Shown: in pieces, positions 17,220-24,884 of the stretch
How positions within the stretch are numbered: position 1 is the first letter of the stretch
Layout of the letters: the number at the start of each line of letters is the position of its first letter
NCBI RefSeq assembly: GCF_014337215.1
Contig: NZ_CP060635.1
Coordinates: 2,978,501-3,042,500 of the forward strand
Length of the DNA: 64,000 bases
DNA from: Wansuia hejianensis
GTDB lineage: Bacteria > Bacillota > Clostridia > Lachnospirales > Lachnospiraceae
Direction: 5' to 3'
Notes under the pieces: generated by a model
What the model was told of the DNA's origin: nothing
What the model saw: only the letters and a program-made list of their open reading frames with translations
The model's database searches: none
Made by a program: the position numbers and the translations under genes

Positions 17220-18320
17220 CTATATCAATTTCTTCAAAATCCTTTTTTCATTTATTCTTGAAAAATCACTTAACCGATAAGAGCGAACTCTTGTCTTGAC
17301 AATAATCGGAATCAGGAATCCATTATTTGAAAGTTTCGCACATCTATTAATAACCGTTTTGTTTGTTACACCAAGTATTTTACTTACTTCAATTGGTGTA
17401 AATTCATATAATCGCTTTTTTAACAAGAATGCTAAGAATTCTTTTTCTTTTGCATTCAAATAGGACAGGCTCCCCTCTAACTCATCGTTCCCTGATACTT
17501 TCGATAATTCATATACCTTTTTAGAATACAATTCCATCATTTTCAAAAAATAATTAATCCAAATTTCCGGATGAGGAGGATTTTCTCTTCCTGAATAATA
17601 CAATGCAGGTAATCCCATTTGCAGCGATGCATAATACTCATCTGGATCATAGGCGAAATATTCCTCCAGAGAACCAATTCCATTAAAACCGTATCCATAA
17701 TAATCAAGAATATATCCTGACATCAGTCTGGCAGTTCTTCCATTTCCGTCTTCAAAAGGATGAATAGTAACCAGTTGATAATGGACTACAGCAGCAATGA
17801 TCAGCGGATGATCATCTGTGGTATTTACATATTCGACAAGTTCCTCTAATAATACTGGAATATCTATATACTCTGGTGGAATATATTCAGGTACTCCCGT
17901 TTCGGAATCATATACTGCAAACAATACACCTGGGGGCATAGGACCTCTTAATCCTATCTTTTCTTTTGAAGCACCTTTTTCAACTATTGCCTGCACTTCA
18001 AGAATCATTTCTTTTGAAAAAATTTCTTTCTTTTTCAACTTTTCTTCCAAAAGATTTAAGGCCAGAAAGTAATTACGAACTTCTTGTTCTGGTTTTAAAA
18101 AATGTTTGTGAGGATCACTATCAATGGCTTCATTTGCCTGTTTTTCAGTCAACGGATTCCCCTCAATCTTATTAGAAGCATAGGAACTTTTTTTCTTGGA
18201 GTTTTTTCTAAGTCTATTTTTTGTAATAGGTGGCATTTCTATCGTACTGAGAGAAAAACGATTTTCATCAATTTCCGAGATTCTTTTTAAAATTTCATTC
18301 GTTAACGTGACCTTTATCAC
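17220..18320 (-). CDS. Fic-domain protein (probable AMP transferase) with winged helix
   Basis: A 366-residue protein. The GTG at 18320 is preferred over an ATG five codons upstream because GGAGGTG lies six bases before it. The Fic core HPFEDGNGRTAR (187-198) is complete, so nucleotide transfer, usually AMP from ATP to a hydroxyl side chain, is likely. An N-terminal S-x-x-x-E-G motif (SNKIEG, 49-54) matches the self-inhibitory helix of class II Fic proteins. The C-terminal 80 residues look like a winged helix (FTPIEVSKILGVTNKTVINR). It sits at the extreme left of the element without a partner antitoxin gene, in keeping with internal inhibition. The target is unknown. Confidence 0.9.
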   Translation of the reverse strand: MIKVTLTNEILKRISEIDENRFSLSTIEMPPITKNRLRKNSKKKSSYASNKIEGNPLTEKQANEAIDSDPHKHFLKPEQEVRNYFLALNLLEEKLKKKEIFSKEMILEVQAIVEKGASKEKIGLRGPMPPGVLFAVYDSETGVPEYIPPEYIDIPVLLEELVEYVNTTDDHPLIIAAVVHYQLVTIHPFEDGNGRTARLMSGYILDYYGYGFNGIGSLEEYFAYDPDEYYASLQMGLPALYYSGRENPPHPEIWINYFLKMMELYSKKVYELSKVSGNDELEGSLSYLNAKEKEFLAFLLKKRLYEFTPIEVSKILGVTNKTVINRCAKLSNNGFLIPIIVKTRVRSYRLSDFSRINEKRILKKLI

Positions 18321-18409
18321 AGTATCCACCTCCATTCAATCAATATATATTATATCGTTTTGTGAATTATTTTTCCACTAATATTTCACTATTTTTTCAC
18401 TATTTTTCA

Positions 18410-19801
18410 TTATTTCATCGTCTTTGCCAACGATGCCAGCAATGCTTTCATTTCCGGATTTGCCAATACTTTTGCAAGAAGCTCTGCATCTACATCTTCT
18501 GGTACATCTACTGTCTGAGTTGCTGTTTCATCTCGCATCTTTGGATCCAAATTTTTCTTTTCATAGAAGGCTTCCTCAAATAATTCTGCGTTTCGTCTTC
18601 GATCCTCATCAATAATATGGGAATACACATCTGTTACCATATCCACTTGTGAATGCCCGGAATCCCCTTGAACCGCTTTGATATCTCCACCATTTAGTTT
18701 TAATTTATATGTCACGCTGCTATGCCTCAAACTGTGAAAGACAACCGGCGGAAGATTATGTTCTTCGATCAGTTTATTTAATTGCCCCCTGATTGCTCCG
18801 GTACCAATGGGATTTCCAAAAGTTGTTGCCATCACCAGGTTATAATCTATATATTCCTCGCCTAAGACTTCTTTTACTTCGTCCTGTTCCGCTTTCCATT
18901 TAACCAACATATTTGCAACACTCTTTGGAAGAAATACCTTACGGATACTGCTCTCTGTTTTTGGTGTTTTTAAAATCTGAACAGTTTTGTTGGTCTTATG
19001 TTGCGAAGGAAATACCAGCAACACATCTTTCCCTTCAAGATTTTTCAGAGTTTCCTTTGTTACCCGTTGTGTTTCTTTATTGATATAAACGTATGCACGA
19101 TTTTCTTCGATTGCTTCCGGAGAAATATCTACACAGTCCCAGGTCAAACCAAGCAATTCCCCTAATCGTAGGGAACAGGAAAATGACAGATTGATTGCCA
19201 GCTTCAACCGTTCGTCTTCACAGACATCCATTGCATACATCAAGGTTTCTGCTGTCCAGATTTCCCGTTTCTGTGATTTATGTTTCGGCACCGTTGCATA
19301 AGTACAAGGATTTTTTTCTATCATCTCCCATTTGATTGCCTGCTCAAAACAATTGCGAAGCAGCTTATGAATTTCTCTGACGGTACTCGCAGAAACAAAT
19401 TCATTTTTCTTATTCCCTTTCACCGGATTTCTGACTGCTTTTGTCTGCAGCAACCCCTGATAATATCTTTCCATAAAACGAGTGTTGATCTCCGAAAGTT
19501 TTACAGAGCCAATCATAGGCTCAATATAATTTCTGATCAGCCCTACATTCCCTTCATAAGTGGATAATGCCCATTTTTCTTTTCCATACAAAGAAACGTA
19601 TTCCGTGAGCAGATCCGACAATGTATTGCACTTTCTCACAACAAGTGCGCCCATTTCCTGTTTATATTCGATTTCTCTTTTTCGCTTCTTTGCTTCTGCT
19701 TTTGTATCATATGTTTCCCACTTCTGTCTCCGTTTACCGGAATCATCCTTATAGTTATAGATCACATTAAATTTTCCGTTTCGTTCTCTGATCGATGCCA
19801 T
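18410..19801 (-). CDS. int: Tyrosine recombinase / integrase of the element
   Basis: A 463-residue site-specific recombinase starting MASIRERNGK with an AAAGGAAAGGG site. The N-terminal arm-binding domain (1-55) is the AP2-like three-strand fold of Tn916-type integrases, the SAM-like core-binding domain spans about 60-165, and the catalytic domain 180-400. Catalytic residues: Arg212 (SLRLGELLGL), Lys near 281, His356 and Arg359 (HSLRH), His383 (GHSQ) and Tyr393 (DVYSH). It lies about 1.5 kb from the left junction, presumably cutting at the tRNA-Arg anticodon-loop core. Its stop-proximal tail (after about 410) is acidic and variable. Confidence 0.95.
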   Translation of the reverse strand: MASIRERNGKFNVIYNYKDDSGKRRQKWETYDTKAEAKKRKREIEYKQEMGALVVRKCNTLSDLLTEYVSLYGKEKWALSTYEGNVGLIRNYIEPMIGSVKLSEINTRFMERYYQGLLQTKAVRNPVKGNKKNEFVSASTVREIHKLLRNCFEQAIKWEMIEKNPCTYATVPKHKSQKREIWTAETLMYAMDVCEDERLKLAINLSFSCSLRLGELLGLTWDCVDISPEAIEENRAYVYINKETQRVTKETLKNLEGKDVLLVFPSQHKTNKTVQILKTPKTESSIRKVFLPKSVANMLVKWKAEQDEVKEVLGEEYIDYNLVMATTFGNPIGTGAIRGQLNKLIEEHNLPPVVFHSLRHSSVTYKLKLNGGDIKAVQGDSGHSQVDMVTDVYSHIIDEDRRRNAELFEEAFYEKKNLDPKMRDETATQTVDVPEDVDAELLAKVLANPEMKALLASLAKTMK

Positions 19802-19802
19802 G

Positions 19803-20762
19803 CTAATTCCCTTTCCTTTCTTCCAACCAAGCTTCAAATTCATCTCTTTTTACTCTGGATATGTTTCCAATCTTCACTGCTGAAAATTTCCCATCATCCA
19901 TCCATTTGTAAATCATCCCTCTACTGACCTTTGCAAGAAACGCTGCCTCATCAAATGTCAGATAACTCAGATTTCCATTCTTACTACGATCTCCGGTTTT
20001 GGCTAATTTCTTTCGCCTGTAATTTGCCAGACTAAAATTTTGTTCCATTGACAGTTCTTCATAATCGTTGGCCGGATCCAATTTATAATGATCCTGTCCT
20101 TCTAAAAATTTCTGAAAGCTCTCTTTTGTAATCCTTTTCTTCTCTGCGATTACAACCGTTTCAAAAAAATGACTGTACTTGGAATTTTTCAAAATCTCAT
20201 ATATCTGACCTCTTGTAATTCCCAAAAGCCTTGCCATTTCCGGCATGGTAATCGTTGTACCCTCCAGCTCCTTGTCCTTTTCCCTGTCTTTCTGTGTGCG
20301 ATATTTCGATTGCTTCTCATACCATTCCTGAAAAGATTTTTTCGGAATCCTGATCCAGTAATCAACAGTAACTGTTTTTATACCGTCACGTTTAATCAGA
20401 TCATAAACCGTAGTTCCACTAATTCCCAACATCTTGGCAACTTCTGATATGGAATAAGACCATTTTTTCAGGTTTTTCCCCGGTTCTTCTCCGTTCACTT
20501 TATGATACTTCACCTGGTTCGCGTACCATTTTTCAAAGCTCGCAATATTCACTCTCATCTGTCCTGCGATTTCTCTGCATTCAAAATAATTTTTCTGAAC
20601 CAGCCAGTATCTGCCTGTCTTCTTTAATCCCAAAAGAATTCCCATCTCTGGAACTGTCATCCATGTTTTTTCCTTCGGAGGAAGCCGCTTGTATTTACTG
20701 TTTTCCTCTATTTCTGAAAGCACTTCTTCAAACGAAGTTTCTTCTACAACAACTTGATTCAT
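19803..20762 (-). CDS. Protein with four excisionase-type HTH domains
   Basis: A 319-residue protein starting MNQVVVEE with AAAGGAG eight bases upstream; an upstream in-frame ATG is not preferred. Four MerR/excisionase-like helix-turn-helix units follow each other: WMTVPEMGILLGL, YSISEVAKMLGISGTTVYDL, ITMPEMARLLGITRGQIYEI and LTFDEAAFLAKVSRGMIYKW. Each ends in a 'R(I)xKxSFxxWxxxQ' segment. The last unit is the classic integrase-adjacent excisionase domain. The gene ends two bp before the integrase start, so the two are co-expressed. It may bind several sites in the attachment region at once. Confidence 0.85.
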   Translation of the reverse strand: MNQVVVEETSFEEVLSEIEENSKYKRLPPKEKTWMTVPEMGILLGLKKTGRYWLVQKNYFECREIAGQMRVNIASFEKWYANQVKYHKVNGEEPGKNLKKWSYSISEVAKMLGISGTTVYDLIKRDGIKTVTVDYWIRIPKKSFQEWYEKQSKYRTQKDREKDKELEGTTITMPEMARLLGITRGQIYEILKNSKYSHFFETVVIAEKKRITKESFQKFLEGQDHYKLDPANDYEELSMEQNFSLANYRRKKLAKTGDRSKNGNLSYLTFDEAAFLAKVSRGMIYKWMDDGKFSAVKIGNISRVKRDEFEAWLEERKGN

Positions 20763-20860
20763 CTGATCGACTCCTTTCTTTTCTGCATCATACATCATTT
20801 TCAAATAAAAAATTAGGATGTCGATTGCGACTTTTTCTCTCAACCAACATCCCAGATTTT

Positions 20861-21037
20861 TTACTCCGGCTGATTATCAAGCCAGTCATCAAAACTCTTT
20901 TTTGAAATTCTGTACTTCCCTCCATCCAACTGGATCCATCGGAATTCTTTTTTCTTTAATATTGCATAGACCGTCGGACGGCTTACATCTAAAATTTCCT
21001 GAATTTCTTTTACGGTATAACATCTTTTTTCTGACAT
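20861..21037 (-). CDS. Small excisionase-like HTH protein
   Basis: A 58-residue protein, MSEKRCYTVKEIQEILDVS to FDDWLDNQPE. It is one helix-turn-helix unit (YTVKEIQEILDVSRPTVYAI) plus a wing (GGKYRISKKSFDDWL), the same fold as each unit in the following gene. It is preceded by a GAAAGAGGG ribosome site lying in the 3' arm of a long hairpin. It is probably the excisionase or a directionality factor, transcribed ahead of the multi-HTH gene and integrase gene. Confidence 0.82.
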   Translation of the reverse strand: MSEKRCYTVKEIQEILDVSRPTVYAILKKKEFRWIQLDGGKYRISKKSFDDWLDNQPE

Positions 21038-21039
21038 AT

Positions 21040-21114
21040 AAAAAACCCTCTTTCTTCTTTCATATAGGAAGGAAAAAAATCCTTCTATATAACGAAAGGA
21101 AAAAGAGAGTTTTT
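21040..21114 (-). promoter_or_regulatory. Leader hairpin covering the ribosome site of the small excisionase gene
   Basis: A 75-bp imperfect inverted repeat directly upstream of the start codon. In the transcript the 5' arm AAAAACTCTCTTTTTCC can pair with the 3' arm that contains AAAGAGGGTTTTTT, i.e. the ribosome-binding site itself; an inner stem (AGAAGGA/TCCTTCCT) closes a short A/T loop. The arrangement suggests translation is blocked until the stem opens, or that early termination occurs at the T-run. Regulation is inferred from the fold only. Confidence 0.6.
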
Positions 21115-21136
21115 ACAGGGTAGCTAATAAAAAAAT

Positions 21137-21409
21137 TTATAATCCATTTCTATAAATCTCATTTATAACAGCCTGCGCCTGTTCCATTTCTTTTTTCTTT
21201 ATGATTTCTTCCCGGTCACTTAGGATTGCAATCATTTCATCTATCACATCTTCCAGTCTGGGCTCTGTGTAACGATACAAGTATCCCAACATCCTGGTCG
21301 CTGTATAATCTGTATTCAAATTCTTATAGGCTATTTCTGTACAAAGTTCTTTCGGATATCCTCTGCCGAGTAAAACCTTATATAATTCATCTGTTCTTTC
21401 GGATCCCAT
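21137..21409 (-). CDS. Small conserved helical protein of mobile elements
   Basis: A 90-residue, mostly helical, soluble protein beginning MGSERTDELYKVLLGRGYP with an AGGAGTG site. No recognised catalytic motif. Segments such as LCTEIAYKNLNTDYTATRML followed by an acidic helix are familiar from small genes in Clostridia integrative elements, but I cannot name a function. It is on the same strand as the integrase group and 27 bp before the end of the deformylase-like gene's transcript path, so probably part of the same unit. Confidence 0.7.
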   Translation of the reverse strand: MGSERTDELYKVLLGRGYPKELCTEIAYKNLNTDYTATRMLGYLYRYTEPRLEDVIDEMIAILSDREEIIKKKEMEQAQAVINEIYRNGL

Positions 21410-21439
21410 AAGTTATCACTCCTGTAAAATTCTCGCTAC

Positions 21440-21850
21440 TTAAATCAATATGCCTTCCAAATGATCCAGCTCATGCTGACAAATCTGTGCAGTCCAACCT
21501 TCAAGTTTCAAATTCTGTTTCTTCCAATTCATATCTAAATATTCAACTTCTATCGTCTGATATCTTGTTGTCTTGCGTACTCCCGGAAGAGATAAGCAAC
21601 TCTCTTCTGTTTCATAAGGCGCTTCTTTTTTCAGCAATACAGGATTAAACATTACCACATCCACAAATCCCATATTTACAATAATGACACGTTTCTTCAC
21701 ACCGATCATATTCGCCGCCATCCCAACACATCCCTCACGGTTCGCAGCTAACGTATCCATTAAATCTCTTCCTACTTGGAGATCCGCTTTTGTTGCCGGC
21801 TCAGATTTTTGTCCCAGGAAAAATATATCTTTCATAATTGGTTTTACCAT
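21440..21850 (-). CDS. Peptide deformylase-like protein
   Basis: A 136-residue protein starting MVKPIMKDIFF; an ATG three codons earlier sits too close to the ribosome site. The three deformylase motifs are present: GCVGMAAN (40-47; the usual Gln of G-x-G-x-A-A-x-Q is Asn), ESCLS (83-87, with the metal-binding Cys) and HELDH (126-130). The enzyme family removes N-formyl groups from new proteins. It is short, lacking the C-terminal helix of housekeeping Def. The Gln-to-Asn change affects a residue that contacts the substrate carbonyl, so activity may be altered. Being on a mobile element, it may be an inhibitor-tolerant extra copy or have another role. Confidence 0.85.
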   Translation of the reverse strand: MVKPIMKDIFFLGQKSEPATKADLQVGRDLMDTLAANREGCVGMAANMIGVKKRVIIVNMGFVDVVMFNPVLLKKEAPYETEESCLSLPGVRKTTRYQTIEVEYLDMNWKKQNLKLEGWTAQICQHELDHLEGILI

Positions 21851-22218
21851 TTTCTTCATACCTCTATTCTAAAAGTCGCTTTTTTGATTGTTCCTGAATG
21901 GTAGTATAGCAGTTTTTTCACTTTTTTTCTATCTCGCCCTGTATTTTGCCCTCTGAGCCTTTCGTTATATGAGAGGGTTAATCTTTCAAGAGCAAGATCC
22001 ACCCAGTAATACGGTATCGCCATTTTGGCTTTCCGATTACTCTGAGTTTTATCTTGATGTGGATTACGCTCCCCATACCCTCGTTACTGACATTCACAAA
22101 ATGTCAGATTGGCTTCCACATAAAATGTGTGCGCAGCACCAGAAGTATCAGAAGGGACAGCTGATATTTCTAGTGGAGTGCCATAAAGTTGGAAGCACTC
22201 AATTAAGGGAGGAGGAAC
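21851..22218. other. Probable transfer-origin (oriT) region before mobC
   Basis: About 370 bp without a convincing gene, between the divergent deformylase-like gene and mobC. It carries three inverted repeats: CCCTCT...AGAGGG (around 21950-21977), CTGACATT/AATGTCAG (22087-22094 and 22100-22107) and GAGTGC/GCACTC (22176-22181 and 22195-22200) with CATAAAGTTGG between the last arms. Mobilization origins typically lie right upstream of mobC and contain such repeats beside the nick site. The nick position cannot be read from sequence alone. Confidence 0.5.
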
Positions 22219-22605
22219 ATGGCACCAAAGAAAAAAAGAAATGAAATGAAACACTCTAATATCATTTGTTTAAGATTAAGTGACATTGAATTAGAGTTAG
22301 TCAATCATGCCGCTTCTCAGGCGAAATTATCCCGTTCTGATTATCTGAGAAACCTGATTTTAGATCACAAAATGGCTATACACTATGAAGTTGTCATTGA
22401 TAGCCAAACAATAAAAATGCTCTTAGCAGAGTATGGAAAAATCGGCTCTAATCTTAATCAGATCGCAAAATATTTCAATACAGGAGGAGCGTACTCTAAA
22501 TCTGTAACAAACGAAATCCAGCAATGTCTTTACGACCTCTATAGGTTAAAAAAGGACCTGCTAAAAATGATAGGTGATTATCGTGGCAATAGTGAAACAT
22601 ATTAA
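22219..22605 (+). CDS. mobC: MobC-type mobilization accessory protein
   Basis: A 128-residue protein with a GGGAGGAGG site. The N-terminus has a basic patch and a ribbon-helix-helix-like stretch (IICLRLSDIELELVNHAAS), and the middle holds the MobC signature GKIGSNLNQIAKYFN. MobC proteins bind the transfer origin and help the relaxase open it. The gene overlaps the start of the relaxase gene by about 23 bp, the usual mobC-mobA arrangement. Confidence 0.9.
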   Translation: MAPKKKRNEMKHSNIICLRLSDIELELVNHAASQAKLSRSDYLRNLILDHKMAIHYEVVIDSQTIKMLLAEYGKIGSNLNQIAKYFNTGGAYSKSVTNEIQQCLYDLYRLKKDLLKMIGDYRGNSETY

Positions 22606-24130
22606 AAGTCGGAATGCAAACTATTCAGATGCTCTGAATTATCTCATCTTCCAGCATGATGAATCAACCGGAAAAATGATTCTCGATGAATTTAATCGGC
22701 CACTGCGAAGAGATGAATTATATGTGGATGGTCTCAACTGTAATCCCGATACTTTTGATGTTGAATGCTATGAATGTAATGAACATTTTAAAAAGAACCG
22801 AAGCAGATCTGAAATCAAAAGTCATCACTATATCATCAGTTTTGATCCAGATGACAAATCAGAATGTGGGCTGACCGGAGAAAAAGCACAGGCTCTATCT
22901 TTAGAACTTGCAAAGAAAATTTTTCCCGGATATCAGGCTCTTATTGTGACACATACCGATGGTCACAATGGTTCCGGCAATATCCATACGCACATTGTAA
23001 TCAACAGCGTCCGTAAGGAAGCTGTCAGAAGGCAGAGTTACATGGATAAGCCCCATGAAGAAATTGCCGGATACAAACACCGATCCACAAATAAATTCCT
23101 GAATTATTTCAAAAAGGAAATTATGGATATGTGCATCCAGGAGGGACTTCATCAGATTGATCTTCTCTCTCCGGCTGAAACAAAAATCACACAGGCTGAA
23201 TATATGGCTCAAAAATCCGGGCAGAAAAAATTAGAAGAGACAAACAAAAAAATCATTGCAGATGGGTTGAAACCAACTGCCACAATGTTTCAGACACAGA
23301 AGCAGGAACTTAGGAATGCCATCAAAGAATGCAGCTCGCATTCTAAAAGCTTTCAGGAATTCCAATCTCTGCTTTTTGAAAAATATCAGATTTCCGTCAT
23401 TGAAGAAAGAGGAAGATATCGGTATCTCCATCCGGATCGGGACAAACGGATTACAGAGAAGGCTTTGGGAACTCAATACGGCAAAGAACATTTGGAACAG
23501 CTCTTCTTACGAAAAGATCCGATAACCATTCTTTATGTCAGATCGCATTTACGGTTGGTGATGGATCTTCAGAAAAATGTGAAAGCAATGCAAAGTCCCG
23601 GATATGCTCATCGGGTAAAAATATCCAATCTTCAGGAAATGGCAAATACCATTATCTACGTGCAAGAACATGGATACAATACCCAAACCGAATTAAAAGA
23701 TGCCTTTTCCAAATCTCAAAAACAGTTAGATCAGGCAACAGATCGGCTTATGGAAATGAATACAGATTTGAAAAGCATCAACCGTCAGATTCATTACACC
23801 GGACAATATTTTGCACAGAAAGCAATCTATACCGAATTTTTAAAAGCAAAAAACAAAGGCAGATTCCGAAAGGAACACACCGCTGAAATTCAGGCATATG
23901 AAGAAGCACGTGACTGGCTGAAATCTTTTTATCCAGATGGCAAGATGCTTTCCATCAAGACATTGAAGGAGCAAAAAACCAGCTTACAGAATCAGATCGA
24001 TCAGCAAAAATCATCCATCCGATCTCTAAAGGATCTGACACAAGATTTAAGAACCGTAGACAAGAATGTGGAAGCTATTCTCCACAACCAGGTTCCAAAA
24101 AAACAAAAGATACAGGAACCAGAATTATAA
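22583..24130 (+). CDS. mobA: MOBP-type relaxase (MobA/VirD2 family)
   Basis: A 515-residue relaxase. I prefer the GTG at 22583 giving MAIVKHIKSRN, the usual start of this family; a GTG three codons earlier is possible. The N-terminal 200 residues are the nicking domain: Tyr14/Tyr20 (NYSDALNYL) are nucleophile candidates and the metal-binding histidines are in HTDGHNGSGNIHTHIVINS (His124, His135, His137). The C-terminal half is a long coiled-coil-rich region (about 330-500). It would nick the transfer origin and stay bound to the 5' end. No type IV secretion genes are in the element, so transfer would rely on a helper. Confidence 0.93.
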   Translation: MAIVKHIKSRNANYSDALNYLIFQHDESTGKMILDEFNRPLRRDELYVDGLNCNPDTFDVECYECNEHFKKNRSRSEIKSHHYIISFDPDDKSECGLTGEKAQALSLELAKKIFPGYQALIVTHTDGHNGSGNIHTHIVINSVRKEAVRRQSYMDKPHEEIAGYKHRSTNKFLNYFKKEIMDMCIQEGLHQIDLLSPAETKITQAEYMAQKSGQKKLEETNKKIIADGLKPTATMFQTQKQELRNAIKECSSHSKSFQEFQSLLFEKYQISVIEERGRYRYLHPDRDKRITEKALGTQYGKEHLEQLFLRKDPITILYVRSHLRLVMDLQKNVKAMQSPGYAHRVKISNLQEMANTIIYVQEHGYNTQTELKDAFSKSQKQLDQATDRLMEMNTDLKSINRQIHYTGQYFAQKAIYTEFLKAKNKGRFRKEHTAEIQAYEEARDWLKSFYPDGKMLSIKTLKEQKTSLQNQIDQQKSSIRSLKDLTQDLRTVDKNVEAILHNQVPKKQKIQEPEL

Positions 24131-24157
24131 ATCATTTTACGAAGGAGGAATTACAAT

Positions 24158-24484
24158 ATGACACAAAATGAATTTAATGTTGTCCTTGAACAACAATATC
24201 GAAAATGTGCCGATGTGCTGGCACATAAGAAGAAAGAATACACAGGAGACCGCATTGACCGCCTGAGTGCATTTAAAATCGCTGCCTCATTACAGGGATG
24301 CACACCTAAGGCTGCTCTGGCTGGAATGATGTCGAAGCATGTCGTATCTCTCTATGACATGTGTTACTCTTCTCTGCTCCAGTTTGACTTAGAACAATGG
24401 GATGAGAAGATCACAGACTGCATCAACTATCTCATTCTGCTGAAAGCATTGATTAAGGAGGAACAAGCCTATGGATCACATTGA
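24158..24484 (+). CDS. Conserved helical protein, phage/mobile-element type
   Basis: A 108-residue all-helical protein with an AAGGAGG site, 27 bp after the relaxase gene. Recognisable segments are KKKEYTGDRIDRLSAFKIAA, MMSKHVVSLYDMC and WDEKITDCINYLILLKAL. This pattern (short helices, Glu/Asp-rich, conserved K-H near the middle) recurs in phage and integrative-element proteins of unknown role and resembles small all-alpha nucleotide-pyrophosphatase-like folds. That resemblance is weak. Its end overlaps a short downstream reading frame. Confidence 0.7.
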   Translation: MTQNEFNVVLEQQYRKCADVLAHKKKEYTGDRIDRLSAFKIAASLQGCTPKAALAGMMSKHVVSLYDMCYSSLLQFDLEQWDEKITDCINYLILLKALIKEEQAYGSH

Positions 24485-24566
24485 GACAAAGATTTTAAAT
24501 AGTTATACCATTCAGGAAGCAGCTCAGAACATGGTATTCGCAGCAAGGCTTGTAGCAAATAATTGA
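24471..24566 (+). CDS. Tiny 31-residue protein, translationally coupled
   Basis: An ATG preceded by a near-perfect AAGGAGG site opens a 31-codon frame (MDHIETKILNSYTIQEAAQN..., ending TGA at 24564) that overlaps the end of the previous gene by 14 bp. The product would be a single amphipathic helix with an alanine-rich tail. The strong ribosome site and overlap support real translation; the function is unknown. Confidence 0.5.
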   Translation: MDHIETKILNSYTIQEAAQNMVFAARLVANN

Positions 24567-24591
24567 TTGAACGATAAGGAGATAAGATACG

Positions 24592-24828
24592 ATGAGAACA
24601 ATATTTGCAGAATATAATCCCGGACGAAACAGCATTGATGTTTATACCAGTGCAGACTATATGCTTCGCATTGACTGCTGGGAAGCAGAAAAGAATTTGA
24701 GAACCACACCCGGATCAGATTGTGCATTAAACACACTTGCCATTGATGAACCACTAGAATATGCGAGACTGTATCTTGATGGGAATTTACAGATGTGGGT
24801 AGATGCAGAAGATTCCTTGACATTATAG
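24592..24828 (+). CDS. DUF6061-like small protein
   Basis: A 78-residue acidic protein with an AAGGAG site. The sequence runs MRTIFAEYNPGRNSIDVY, then DCWEAEKNL, DCALNTLAIDEPLEYARLYL and LQMWVDAEDS. This pattern is, from memory, that of DUF6061 proteins carried on Clostridia mobile elements. No catalytic motif is visible. It is the last gene of the mob operon, right before a hairpin terminator. Confidence 0.7.
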   Translation: MRTIFAEYNPGRNSIDVYTSADYMLRIDCWEAEKNLRTTPGSDCALNTLAIDEPLEYARLYLDGNLQMWVDAEDSLTL

Positions 24829-24838
24829 TAATGTTCAA

Positions 24839-24872
24839 AAAAAGCTCTCTGTGCAATGCACAGGAGCTTTTT
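24839..24872. terminator. Bidirectional hairpin terminator after the mob operon
   Basis: AAAAAGCTC and CTGTGCA pair with TGCACAG and GAGCTTTTT around a one-base loop, with a single bulged T. The A-run on the left and T-run on the right let it work in both directions, serving both the mob operon and the convergent thioredoxin-like gene. Confidence 0.85.
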
Positions 24873-24884
24873 ATATGTAGACCT

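Noticed and set aside
17031..17261. 76-codon plus-strand frame at the left end of the element
   Set aside because: TTG start, no ribosome site, no recognisable fold, and it overlaps the Fic gene end.
21969..22244. 91-codon frame upstream of mobC
   Set aside because: No ribosome site, runs through the inverted repeats of the likely oriT and overlaps the mobC start; treated as non-coding.
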